A stretch of DNA of 64,000 nucleotides from Cyanomargarita calcarea GSE-NOS-MK-12-04C (GTDB lineage Bacteria; Cyanobacteriota; Cyanobacteriia; Cyanobacteriales; Nostocaceae). The notes beneath the pieces were generated by a model. It was given only the letters and a program-made list of their open reading frames with translations. It was not told the origin of the DNA and made no database searches. Made by a program: the position numbers and the translations under genes. Positions 10,001 to 17,492 of this stretch are shown here, piece by piece. The stretch covers positions 1 to 64,000 of the forward strand of contig JAHHGZ010000007.1 in assembly GCA_019359595.1 (NCBI GenBank). The letters run 5' to 3'. Within the stretch, counting starts at the first letter, position 1. The number at the start of each line of letters is the position of its first letter.

Positions 10001-10751
10001 GGATGCTAAGAACCCACCTTTAGTGATGATATGTGATGATGACCCTGATGTCAGGGCTGTAGTCCAAACGATGTTAGAACGACAGGGTTACCAAGTGCTG
10101 GCAGTATCCTCAGGACAAGAGGCGATCGAAAGTGCAATCAAACAGAATCCCAAAGCAATTTTACTTAACCTGATGATGCCCGGTATGGACGGTTGGGAAA
10201 CCCTGGCAATTCTCAAACAACGGCCAGAGACTCAAAACGTACCTGTAATTATCCTTAGTGGTTTGTTCCCCGATGCCACTACACCCAATCTTGATGTCAG
10301 CGACTGGATTGTCAAACCACCTAATTTCACATTGTTGTGCCAAGCTTTGGAAAAAACTCTCGCCAAACAAAATCAGGGAATCAAAGTTCTGCTGGTAGAA
10401 GACGATTTAGATTTGGCAGAGGTTCTGAACACCATGCTCAACCGCCACGACATTACCACCTTCCACGCCCAAACTGGAAGGGAAGCAATTCAGTTAAGCC
10501 AACTTATTCTTCCCGACTTGCTGGTGCTTGACTTAGGACTGCCAGAATGGGATGGCTTTGTTGTAGTAGACTGGTTGCGGCAACATAACCGTCTGTGTCA
10601 GATACCCTTGGTTGTGTATACAGCATATGATTTGGATGAATGCGATCGCCAACGATTAAAACTAGGACAAACCTTATACCTCACCAAAGGACGCATTCCC
10701 CCCCAAGAATTTGAACAACGAGTCATCAACTTACTAAACCGGATGATTTGA
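7044..10751 (+). CDS. Membrane hybrid sensor histidine kinase with three PAS and two receivers
   Basis: The 1235-residue product has a transmembrane helix at about 15-37, an extracytoplasmic CHASE-like sensor region to about 280, a second helix at about 281-303, then three PAS/PAC blocks (about 340-460, 470-595, 605-722), a HisKA domain with H732 (VVSHELRTPL), an HATPase domain (DTGRGIPDD, GGTGLGLAI) and two receivers. The first receiver keeps the acidic pocket but has Asn1042 at the phosphoacceptor position (LLNLMMPG); the second has D1163 (LVLDLGLPE). A low-complexity insert (about residues 869-897) sits inside the ATPase domain before the N/G1 boxes. The flanking regulators supply Hpt domains, fitting a phosphorelay. 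The ligand is unknown. Confidence 0.93.
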   Translation: MKNSLTTMAQAKFWQTLWLSLLVGFLVSIITLLLWRSLINQQSADIQQQVELTTRSTSELISQQVETRIQALTRMAERYSVRDGTPIAEWEADAKNYVEDYPGYQAIALVDSNFQMRGVVSLATNEVIQKLNLGTLEQKRTALEAARLRQSITITHTISLAQDGKGFLVYVPIFWDNFELTSALNTQNSELTQKSLSGFIVGVFRTKPLVDRTLINNITQKYAIAIFEGKEEIYRRSDPGTVSEIKGQEWVHEKEIKFNEIPWRIRVWTNSALLNKEQSLLPTVVLSTGLTMAVLLALSVYLTQGALRYAKQIDLINQVLAREISQRKRTEEELKKYVDEFEDLYNHAPCGYHSLDKYGTFIRVNDTELNMLGYTREEIIGKKNFADLLTVESLQIFQENFPAFKQQGLIKDLEFELIRKDGSILFVSLNATAIKDAADKFVMTRSTIFDISDRQAALRERDLVEQELLWKEALLRSMANSSPLAFYVLDERTNKILYFNHRFCEISGMECVPEEIQRGQGNNIETNCADCQPISGNTQAFIKACQPFENEDRTVLEDEMSFCSGQVIRRFSAQIRDDKDKYFGRLYLFEDITERKQAEKELRNLSVAMESAVEGISLLDKQVRYLMVNPAYASMLGYQPEEIIGMECILTIHPDERPKMEAVYEQMLVNDKVEVEVRALRKDGTVFDQQVVIIKAYDQNQKFIGWYRFMKDISDRREVERLKDEFVSVVSHELRTPLTSISAALDLLASGVLQSQPSEAQRMLSIASNNTDRLVRLINDILDIERIESGKVEMTKKVCNAADLMIESVEVVQEMAEKAGVTISVSPLASRLWADSDRIIQVITNLLSNAIKFSSSGSTVWLSAEQHHKEDMGARGQGENFTASSSFSFPIPHLLIKVRDTGRGIPDDKLESIFERFVQVDASDSRSKGGTGLGLAICHSIVQRHDGQIWAESTLQEGSTFCFTLPILPGLLSLELELFATHNSKKDAKNPPLVMICDDDPDVRAVVQTMLERQGYQVLAVSSGQEAIESAIKQNPKAILLNLMMPGMDGWETLAILKQRPETQNVPVIILSGLFPDATTPNLDVSDWIVKPPNFTLLCQALEKTLAKQNQGIKVLLVEDDLDLAEVLNTMLNRHDITTFHAQTGREAIQLSQLILPDLLVLDLGLPEWDGFVVVDWLRQHNRLCQIPLVVYTAYDLDECDRQRLKLGQTLYLTKGRIPPQEFEQRVINLLNRMI

Positions 10752-10862
10752 AGTTACAGCAATTGGAGGGTAAATGAACCACATTTTTTGCCCTGGCAGA
10801 AACGCAAAAGAAGAACGGCTTTAACTCCCGTATGGGCGATTTTTACCCCGCCCCTCCCTAAT

Positions 10863-11243
10863 ATGACAGCCAAACGCATTCTGATTGTTGATGATGAATA
10901 CGATATCCGTGCAGTCGCTTCCCTTGCCCTCAAAGCTGTGGGTGGTTGGCAAGTCTTGACTGCAGCTAGTGGCAATGAGGCAATAACCATCGCACAAGCC
11001 GAACACCCAAATGTCATCCTGCTGGATGTGATGATGCCCGACATGGACGGAATCGCCACATTTAATGCCCTGCAAGCAAATCCCAGCACCTCTGTCATCC
11101 CCGTAATATTACTGACCGCAAAAGTGCAAGGTTCTGACCAGCGTCGATTCGCCGAATTGGGAGTGCGAGCAATTATTACCAAACCTTTCAAAGCGATGAA
11201 ACTGCCTGGTCAAATTGCATCTGCTTTAGGCTGGAATACGTAA
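10863..11243 (+). CDS. Stand-alone receiver (CheY-like) response regulator
   Basis: The product starting at ATG 10863 (MTAKRILIVDDEYD) is 126 residues and is a single receiver domain: acidic pair in VDDE, phosphoacceptor in LLDVMMPDMDG, T in LLTAK and lysine in ITKPFKAM. An in-frame ATG at 10788 would add 25 residues rich in Arg and Pro that do not belong to the fold. It follows the hybrid kinase by about 110 bp and probably serves as its output or as a phosphate shuttle. The last codons lie inside the first copy of a 155-bp direct duplication. Confidence 0.9.
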   Translation: MTAKRILIVDDEYDIRAVASLALKAVGGWQVLTAASGNEAITIAQAEHPNVILLDVMMPDMDGIATFNALQANPSTSVIPVILLTAKVQGSDQRRFAELGVRAIITKPFKAMKLPGQIASALGWNT

Positions 11244-11530
11244 ATAAATTTACGTATACTTTTTCATCTCCACAAGTTGTCCACTTTTTATCTGTAATAT
11301 TGAAAATGAATAGAGAATTCGCTAACTTCAGGGGTCTAATTAGATTTCTATCAATCTAACTTGGGTGCGGCATCACTTGCTTTAGGTAGAGATACGTAAG
11401 TAAATATATCTACGTTTTTTTCATCTCCACAACTTCTCCACTTTTAATCTGTAATATTAAAGACGGATAGAAAATTCCCTATTTACAGCGTTCTAGTTCG
11501 ATATATATCAATCTAGTTGTGGGTGCGACA
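11217..11530. repeat. Imperfect tandem duplication, period about 156 bp
   Basis: Copy 1 (about 11217-11371) and copy 2 (about 11372-11530) share aligned blocks in the same order: tgctttagg, tacgtaa.taaat, tttcatctccacaa, tctgtaatatt, atatcaatcta-like and gggtgcg.cat. Copy 1 contains the 3' end of the receiver gene; copy 2 has only the coding relic plus the downstream part. The unit therefore starts within the coding region. Confidence 0.7.
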
Positions 11531-11733
11531 TTATTGTAATTTAAGTCAGTCAGCTTGGACGATTCACAATCAACAGTCTGGAGTATATTTACTTACTTGA
11601 TTGCGTTTTCAGCCAGACTTACTTATTAGCTAACCCTGGACGAGTTACAAACGAAAACATTTTGTTTGTAGCTAGTATAAGCATGAAACGGTATTGCTAA
11701 AAGCGAAATATATTACTTAAAGGCACAGTAACT

Positions 11734-12453
11734 ATGTCTAAGGTTAACAACGATTTAGAATTATATAGCTCCAGTGTAGAACTAGTTATTCATAGCTTAA
11801 AGCTTCAAAATAAAGCACTGTTAGAATCATGTGTAAAGAACCTTGCGTTGCTAATAGGTTCTGAGCATACATCCAATATTGTAACAGCAGCAATACTTGA
11901 ATTATGTAAAATATCTTTGCCTGCTTTCCGCTGGACTTTGGACAATTTCTCTGATTTCAAGATTGTACCTAGCTTATTTGAAAGCAAAAAAATTTCTGAA
12001 GAAGAAACAAGTATTATATCCAATCAAGACGATGTAGAACAGTTTGTATTAAATGTTGAGTTTGTCAGTCATTGTTTAAAAGCCCAAGACCAAAGGTTAT
12101 TAGAAACTTCGGAAAAGATACTCAATCATTTATTAGGGATTGACTATACATCAAATGTTTTCGTAGCGGCATTATTTGAATTAGCAATCGCAGATAACGT
12201 TAATTTTGACTGGGATATAGAAATATTATCTGCTTTGGAGCCTTATCGCAAAATCTTTAAGATAGTTAGTATGTCGGCAGCCGAAAAACTAATTAGAAAA
12301 GGATTTATCCCCGGACAGGATTTTAGTGCAGATGGTACGGGCAAAATATTATTAAGCCAAAAAACGAAAACTGCATTAATAGAAAGCATCTCAGAAATAG
12401 AAGATCACATCTTACTAGACAAAATCTTAAAGGTTCCCGAGGCAATTAATTAA
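11734..12453 (+). CDS. Unknown protein with internal duplication
   Basis: I do not recognise this family. The 239-residue product contains two homologous halves of about 65 residues: residues about 10-75 (VELVIHSLKLQNKALLES...EHTSNIVTAAILEL) and about 108-172 (VEFVSHCLKAQDQRLLET...DYTSNVFVAALFEL). Both are helical in character. The C-terminal 60 residues (from FKIVSMSAAEKLI) are different and charged. No signal peptide or membrane segment is seen. The gene stands alone between the receiver gene and the NYN gene, with roughly 200 bp of AT-rich upstream DNA. The length and steady codon use support a real gene. Confidence 0.65.
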   Translation: MSKVNNDLELYSSSVELVIHSLKLQNKALLESCVKNLALLIGSEHTSNIVTAAILELCKISLPAFRWTLDNFSDFKIVPSLFESKKISEEETSIISNQDDVEQFVLNVEFVSHCLKAQDQRLLETSEKILNHLLGIDYTSNVFVAALFELAIADNVNFDWDIEILSALEPYRKIFKIVSMSAAEKLIRKGFIPGQDFSADGTGKILLSQKTKTALIESISEIEDHILLDKILKVPEAIN

Positions 12454-12755
12454 GCATTCATTTGCTTAACTTATAGCTTTTATTTCCCTAACTACAGATG
12501 AATAGGGTGAAAGCCTACTACTACATAGCTTAAGAATTGCAAATCTCAAATATTCCGTGAAAACAAAGATAACTTCAATTAATCAGTGCATCCCTGACTA
12601 CAAGTAAATTACACAAGCTAAAACAAGATGTTTAATGACATCTATCCACTTAATAGCCAACAGAGAAGCTGCAACTAGTAACTTGGAAAAGTGCTATATT
12701 GCTATCAGTTAGTTCATGAATTGAAACAAAGTAGTTTTTAAATGTAGAGGTATCA
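12454..12755. other. Non-coding stretch
   Basis: About 300 bp between two plus-strand genes. I see no hairpin, repeat or reading frame that I can support. The run taatgtagaggtatca-like sequence just before 12756 contains agagg, a weak ribosome binding site for the next gene. Confidence 0.3.
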
Positions 12756-13418
12756 ATGATTATTAGTCCATTTAATAAAGAAACAAATTCAAATAAATTA
12801 TCCAGGCAGCAACAGCACTCCTACAGGCAATACCCTATACACTCTGGTGTTGAAGCTAAAGAGATGGAGTTAGATGCATATGAAAATAGTTCAATTTTTC
12901 CCAGCGTAAATCGTGGTCGAGTTGCAATTTTTATTGATGGTTCAAACTTGTTTTACGCAGCAAAAGAACAACTTGGCATTGAAATTGACTACACCAAGCT
13001 GCTTTGCCGTTTAACTCAAGGTTCGAGACTTTTACGTGCTTTTTTCTATACGGGAGTCGATCGTACTAATGAAAAACAACAGGGTTTTCTCCTTTGGATG
13101 CGCCGAAATGGCTATCGTGTAGTTAGCAAAGACTTGATCCAATTTCCCGATGGTTCTAAAAAGGCGAATTTAGACATAGAAATTGCTGTAGACATGATTA
13201 ATCTAGCTCCTCACTACGATACTGGGGTATTAGTCAGCGGTGATGGCGATTTAGCCTACGCTGTCAATGCAGTGAGCAATATGGGGGTTAGGGTTGAGGT
13301 GGTCAGCCCACGCTCAATGACTAGCGAAAGCTTGATTAATGTTGCTGACTGCTACACTGACCTCGACGCTATTAAACACGAAATTCAGAAAGTTTGCAAT
13401 CCTAGTTACAATTATTAA
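12756..13418 (+). CDS. NYN domain protein (LabA/DUF88 family)
   Basis: The product has a typical NYN (PIN-like) nuclease fold: VAIFIDGSNLFYAA gives the first catalytic aspartate, KKANLDIEIAVDM the central acidic residues and VLVSGDGDLAYAV the third aspartate motif. LabA and LalA in unicellular cyanobacteria act in circadian transcription feedback; most NYN homologues are uncharacterised. The first 36 residues (from ATG 12756) are Ser/Gln-rich and disordered; a second in-frame ATG at 12864 (MELDAYENSS) begins at the point where the conserved part seems to start and could be the true start. Nuclease activity is a family inference. Confidence 0.85.
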   Translation: MIISPFNKETNSNKLSRQQQHSYRQYPIHSGVEAKEMELDAYENSSIFPSVNRGRVAIFIDGSNLFYAAKEQLGIEIDYTKLLCRLTQGSRLLRAFFYTGVDRTNEKQQGFLLWMRRNGYRVVSKDLIQFPDGSKKANLDIEIAVDMINLAPHYDTGVLVSGDGDLAYAVNAVSNMGVRVEVVSPRSMTSESLINVADCYTDLDAIKHEIQKVCNPSYNY

Positions 13419-13427
13419 CCTCGAAAA

Positions 13428-13471
13428 GCAGCATCCATAATCCCTGATATTGACGAAGAGATGGGTGCTGC
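13428..13471 (+). terminator. Stem-loop after NYN gene
   Basis: An 11-bp stem, gcagcatccat pairing with atgggtgctgc (one G-U), with a 22-nt loop, starts 10 bp after the stop codon and is followed by atatatttt. The position and T-rich tail fit a rho-independent terminator. Confidence 0.55.
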
Positions 13472-13935
13472 ATATATTTTCGGGGCAGCAAAAGATAGCA
13501 CGTAAAATATCAATACAAAGGTAAATTTAACGCTTATCTAGATGTGTTCGCGGAGCGTGCCGTAGGCAAGTCTAGAAAACACGTAAGGAGTGGGTGGACA
13601 AAATTCAATAATTTACTACGTCAAAGTCCCAAAATAATTAAGTCTCGACATCGTTATTTCGGCATCTCTAACTGGGGATTATTGGTTAAGGTTGGTGTTG
13701 AGTTGAAATACCGAGCAGTAACCACATGCGTAAGCGCTAATAGTTTTTGACGTAAAGTAACACGGTATCACCCAGCAAAGTTGCTATGACGCTTTTTTTG
13801 CCAAATTTTGGGGGCAGGAGGGCTTTTGAGTCGCAACCTAGGAAAGATTGGTCAGATCCTCGACTTAGGAGCGCAAAGTTGAGGATGCCCGACAACTGTT
13901 AATCTAGGTGTGCGTTGTTGAGTTGGGGACAATAG
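13472..13935. other. Non-coding region with cyanobacterial REP-like string
   Basis: About 460 bp before exbB. It contains gttcgcggagcgtgccgtag, a common palindrome-like repeat word of filamentous cyanobacteria, and gtcccaaaataatt. A 68-codon frame at 13544-13750 crosses this repeat and shows no family features, so I do not call it a gene. Confidence 0.4.
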
Positions 13936-14589
13936 ATGGGGATTGATAATATATTTCAAGCTGGCGGGATTGTAATGGTGCCGCTGCTAGCTTTTTCTTT
14001 ACTGGCATTAGCTTTGATTATTGAGCGTCTGGTTTTTTGGGTGCGGATAAGTCAACGTCAAAATCGAGTGGTGCGAGAGGTACTAAATCTTTATCGGCTC
14101 GATAATGTAGTTGGAACCTTGGATAAACTGCACCAAAATACAGATTTGCCGATGGTACGGATTTTTTTGGCGGCTTTAGAATTAGAAGATGCCACACCAG
14201 AGGATTTTCGTTTGGCGTTAGAAAGTGAAGCCCAGGCGGAGATACCTTTACTCAAACGCTTTCAAAACATCTTTGATACAATCATCGGTCTGGCACCACT
14301 GCTGGGTTTGCTGGGTACAGTTTTGGGGTTAATTACGTCTTTTGCTTCCCTAAATCTTGGTGATGTGGGGGGTACAAAAACAACAGGTGTCACAGCGGGG
14401 ATTAGTGAAGCGCTGGTGTCTACAGCATCAGGGTTGGTAGTTGCTATCTTTACACTATTATTTGCCAACACCTTTCGGGGACTCTACCTACGGCAAGTTG
14501 CAAGGATTCAAGAGTATGGCGGACAGTTAGAATTACTTTACCGCCGTCGCTATGAAAGAGGAGAGAAACCCTATGCGTCTTCCCGATGA
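13936..14589 (+). CDS. exbB: ExbB/TolQ/MotA family proton channel
   Basis: The 217-residue product has three hydrophobic segments (about 10-30, 115-138 and 155-175) and the conserved region LAPLLGLLGTVLGLI followed by GISEALVSTASGLVVAI, which is the MotA/TolQ/ExbB proton-channel signature. It works in the inner membrane with an ExbD/TolR partner to use the proton gradient to drive TonB-type transport or TolQR-like functions. The partner gene overlaps its 3' end by 17 bp. No tonB gene is visible next door. The subtype (Exb, Tol or AglQ-like) cannot be settled from sequence alone. Confidence 0.9.
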   Translation: MGIDNIFQAGGIVMVPLLAFSLLALALIIERLVFWVRISQRQNRVVREVLNLYRLDNVVGTLDKLHQNTDLPMVRIFLAALELEDATPEDFRLALESEAQAEIPLLKRFQNIFDTIIGLAPLLGLLGTVLGLITSFASLNLGDVGGTKTTGVTAGISEALVSTASGLVVAIFTLLFANTFRGLYLRQVARIQEYGGQLELLYRRRYERGEKPYASSR

Positions 14590-14980
14590 ACCAGATTTGC
14601 CACCGCAGATTAACATCGTACCGATGATCGATGTGATATTTGCGATTTTGACATTTTTTATTATGTCAACGCTCTTTTTAACTCGCTCGGAAGGTTTGCC
14701 AGTGAATCTACCTTCAGCCGCAACCGCACAAAAGCAAGAACCTACATCTACGCCAATTACTGTGACAGTAGACGCTAAAGGGGGAGTTAGCTTGAATAAG
14801 AAAGCTATTAGCATTGATGGATTGACAGAAGAAGTGCGGGGATTGATTGGTGCCGATCAAGAGGCTTTGGTAGTGATAAATGCCGACTCTGCAGTCAGCC
14901 ACGGTCGGGTAGTTGCAGTCATGGATCGTTTGCGTCAGGTACAGGGAGCAAAATTAGCGATCGCGACTCAAAAACCTTAA
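14573..14980 (+). CDS. exbD: ExbD/TolR family biopolymer transport protein
   Basis: The 135-residue product starts at ATG 14573 (MRLPDEPDLP), which has a good gaggaga ribosome binding site 7-8 bp upstream; the in-frame ATG at 14552 has none. It has the family pattern of a short cytoplasmic N-terminus, one membrane helix (VPMIDVIFAILTFFIMST, with the conserved membrane aspartate) and a periplasmic domain ending in AIATQKP. It overlaps exbB, indicating translational coupling and a heteromeric inner-membrane complex. Confidence 0.9.
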   Translation: MRLPDEPDLPPQINIVPMIDVIFAILTFFIMSTLFLTRSEGLPVNLPSAATAQKQEPTSTPITVTVDAKGGVSLNKKAISIDGLTEEVRGLIGADQEALVVINADSAVSHGRVVAVMDRLRQVQGAKLAIATQKP

Positions 14981-15124
14981 TGGGAAGTTGGGGGAGTGGG
15001 GAGTAACTAATTCATAACTCTTAACTCTTAATTTATGACTTATAACTCATCACTTTTTTCGTTTTTAATAGTATTATAAGTGGCAGATCGCTTCAGTTAA
15101 ACCAAATTTGTTGGAGGACAAGTT

Positions 15125-15337
15125 ATGACAACTACTATTTGGGTAAACGAGCAAATCGATTCATCTGGCATAATTCATGCTTGTATTGCCACCTGCAATG
15201 AGACTCACGCCAAGGATTGCCATGAGTCTTTTGAAGAGAATTTAACTGATGTCCAAAGGGCATGGGGTTGGGTGGCGCGTTTGCGGAAAGTTCATTCTTG
15301 GGATGATGTCCCAGTCAATGCTTTAAAACTCAATTAA
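15125..15337 (+). CDS. Small conserved-looking hypothetical protein
   Basis: The 70-residue product (MTTTIWVNEQID...) is preceded by a strong ttggaggaca ribosome binding site 6-7 bp before ATG. It contains three cysteines (ACIATC, KDCHES) and several histidines, and ends WDDVPVNALKLN. There is no membrane segment or signal peptide. I do not know the family. The good ribosome binding site, soluble composition and a stem-loop just after the stop make it a credible gene. Metal or redox binding through Cys/His is possible but unproven. Confidence 0.65.
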   Translation: MTTTIWVNEQIDSSGIIHACIATCNETHAKDCHESFEENLTDVQRAWGWVARLRKVHSWDDVPVNALKLN

Positions 15338-15372
15338 TACCAATCCCTGATGGATAATATCAGGTTGACGCT

Positions 15373-15409
15373 CAAGAGCCCCGACTTTTTTAAGAAGTTG
15401 GGGTTCTTG
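15373..15409 (+). terminator. 15-bp stem-loop after the small gene
   Basis: caagagccccgactt pairs with aagttggggttcttg (two G-U pairs) around a 7-nt T-rich loop. It sits 36 bp after the stop. The same kind of ccccgactt/aagt.gggg hairpin is scattered through Nostoc-type genomes, so it may be a repeat used as a terminator. Confidence 0.5.
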
Positions 15410-15801
15410 CAGTTGAGATATTAACTCACCGGAATGCACCAAGCTTAAAAAACCTATTTCTTAGCCCCAAAAAGAAAGTTGCGCGATTCTCACTTATGAG
15501 ACGCTATGCGAATGGGGGTTTGGGGGACTCGGGGTTCGCTTCTTGAGATAGAGGAAAAGGGGCTGGTGAGGGTGCTGCAATATTATATTAATTAACCAAT
15601 AATCAAAATCGCTATACCACGCCTAATATAGCAGGTGAAAGTCGGTTAAGAAAAGATAAAAATAAGATTAAAAATTTACAATTGTTCGCAAATACTTCAA
15701 AGAAACCATTATTGTTAGGGAAAATAGTTAATTTTTGGGAAGATTTAAGAGTTATTATCGATACCAACCACTAATGTAAAAAAACTTGTCAAAACTAAAT
15801 A
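15410..15801. other. Non-coding stretch
   Basis: Contains an atgagacgctatgcgaatggg word of the REP-like class near 15500 and a G-rich patch (gggggtttgggggactcggg), then AT-rich DNA to 15801. No reading frame can be supported. Confidence 0.35.
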
Positions 15802-16371
15802 ATGTTAGTGAATTATTCCAATGTTCGTATAACCTGGCAAGGCAGTCCCTTTAATTTGGTTGGCGAAACGGGACAAGCGGTTGAGATTTCCATTCATTCC
15901 CCCAGTCAGTATATCTGTGCCAACCGCGAACGGATATTACCAGATTGGAAAAATCGCCTTGATTTGTGGGTCGCGATAATCTTACAACAATCGCGATATG
16001 AACTAGTTGAAAGTACAATAGAAACCGAGGCAGAAAAAGAACGGTTGCGGGAAAAGTTTATGCGGTTTGGCTGTGACGTGGCGTTCAATCTGCGCGATCG
16101 CGACTATTTAGCAGATATCATCGATCCGCGTACTGGCTATCCTTTGCTTTCTCGTCCGGGAAAAACTCCCCACGACGATACCGCAGTTGTCAAAGCTTTA
16201 TTAGGCTATCCAGTAATTCAAAATCAATGCCGCGTCTTAGTCCATCCCAATTGGGGAATGGCAGTTTATCCCAGCATCTTAATATCAGAAGCACCTCCAA
16301 GCCTGATCGAAGGAGTGGCAAAAAATATCGCTTCTTTGCATGGTTGGAAGGAGGTAGAAATTAAGAATTAG
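15802..16371 (+). CDS. MMADHC-like protein (methylmalonic aciduria and homocystinuria type D family)
   Basis: The 189-residue product resembles cyanobacterial proteins annotated as MMADHC family, the human homologue of which routes cobalamin in cells. Visible landmarks are ITWQGSPFNLVGETGQ at the start, IDPRTGYPLLSRPG in the middle and CRVLVHPNWGMAVYPS near the end. No membrane segment or signal peptide is present. The bacterial role is not established, and no cobalamin gene is adjacent. The protein is probably cytosolic. The family name rests on remembered resemblance and should be treated as likely, not certain. Confidence 0.6.
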   Translation: MLVNYSNVRITWQGSPFNLVGETGQAVEISIHSPSQYICANRERILPDWKNRLDLWVAIILQQSRYELVESTIETEAEKERLREKFMRFGCDVAFNLRDRDYLADIIDPRTGYPLLSRPGKTPHDDTAVVKALLGYPVIQNQCRVLVHPNWGMAVYPSILISEAPPSLIEGVAKNIASLHGWKEVEIKN

Positions 16372-16550
16372 GAGCTAGGAGTTGTACCCAGGATGTTTTA
16401 ATCACCTGATATTTAAATTTGTCGAAGGTTTACATTGGGTTAGATTTGATAATCTTTCCATTTGTTAACTGATTTGAGCAGTCTGCTTGGAGTGTATGTT
16501 GTTCATAGGCCAAGAGCTGTGAAAACCAAAGATTTTGGAAAAGAAGAATT

Positions 16551-17492
16551 ATGCTCAGTTCGACAAGAGATTTATTAGAGACAGCGCGGCGGAATGTTTA
16601 CGCGATCGGTGCGTTTAATATTTATAATCAAGAAGGAGTGCGGGCTGTAGTGACGGCGGCCGAAACGCTTCAAAGTCCGGCAATGTTACAAATTCATCCC
16701 GGTTCATTAAAATATGGTGGCTCTGGTTTAGTGGCACTATGCTTGGAAGCAGCCCGTTCATCATCAGTCCCCATCGCTGTTCATTTAGACCACAGTACCT
16801 CTGCAAGTGCAATTCAACAAGCTTTAACAGGGGGCATACTTTCAATTATGGCGGATGGTTCTCCTTTCCCCTACAGCGAGAATTTGGCATTTACGCGAGA
16901 AATGACGAAATTGGCACATAGTCACGGAGCTACAGTTGAGGCGGAAATTGGTAGAATTAGCGGCACTGAGGATGGATGGACTGTAGAAGAAAAAGAAGCT
17001 TTGATGACAGACCCAGACCAAGCGGCAGAATTTGTGGCTGCTACGAAAGTAGATTTTTTAGCTGTGACTATTGGCAATGTACATGGAGAATATCGCAGTC
17101 AGCCAAGACTAGATTTCCCTAGATTAGCAGCTATTCGGAAATCTGTGGATGTACCTTTGGTATTACACGGTGCTTCGGGTTTGCCACCACAGATGATTGA
17201 CAAATCAATTGAGTTAGGGGTGTCTAAGTTCAATGTCAACACGGAAGTGCGTCAGGCTTATGTACAATCTCTAAAATTCGAGTTGAGTGCCACTAAAACC
17301 CCCGATTTAGTTGACTTGATGAACAGTGGGATCGAAGCCATGCAAAAAGTCATCTGTGAGAAGTTACAACTTTTCGGTTCAGCAGGTAAAGCACATTTGC
17401 ATCAATCTCCCTATGCTGAAATGTTGGCAATCAAAAGGGGACAAGGTAGACAAGGGGGACAAAGGAAACAAGGAAGACAAAGGAGCTATTGA
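16551..17492 (+). CDS. Class II ketose-bisphosphate aldolase
   Basis: The product belongs to the zinc-dependent class II aldolases (FbaA/GatY/KbaY type). Landmarks are YAIGAFNIYN, HLDHS with two zinc-type histidines, EAEIGRISGTEDG, TIGNVHGEY, LVLHGASGLP and ISKFNVNTE-like GVSKFNVNTE. Such enzymes cleave or form fructose-1,6-bisphosphate or tagatose-bisphosphate in the cytosol. At about 280 residues the fold is complete; the final residues (KRGQGRQGGQRKQGRQRSY) are a basic tail encoded by a G-rich repeat and are not part of the family. The stop overlaps the convergent potassium-channel gene by 7 bp. Substrate specificity is not assigned. Confidence 0.85.
   Translation: MLSSTRDLLETARRNVYAIGAFNIYNQEGVRAVVTAAETLQSPAMLQIHPGSLKYGGSGLVALCLEAARSSSVPIAVHLDHSTSASAIQQALTGGILSIMADGSPFPYSENLAFTREMTKLAHSHGATVEAEIGRISGTEDGWTVEEKEALMTDPDQAAEFVAATKVDFLAVTIGNVHGEYRSQPRLDFPRLAAIRKSVDVPLVLHGASGLPPQMIDKSIELGVSKFNVNTEVRQAYVQSLKFELSATKTPDLVDLMNSGIEAMQKVICEKLQLFGSAGKAHLHQSPYAEMLAIKRGQGRQGGQRKQGRQRSY

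Noticed and set aside
10754-11191. 145-codon minus-strand frame
   Set aside because: Antisense shadow of the receiver gene.
13544-13750. 68-codon reading frame
   Set aside because: It crosses a REP-like repeat word and has no ribosome binding site or family features.
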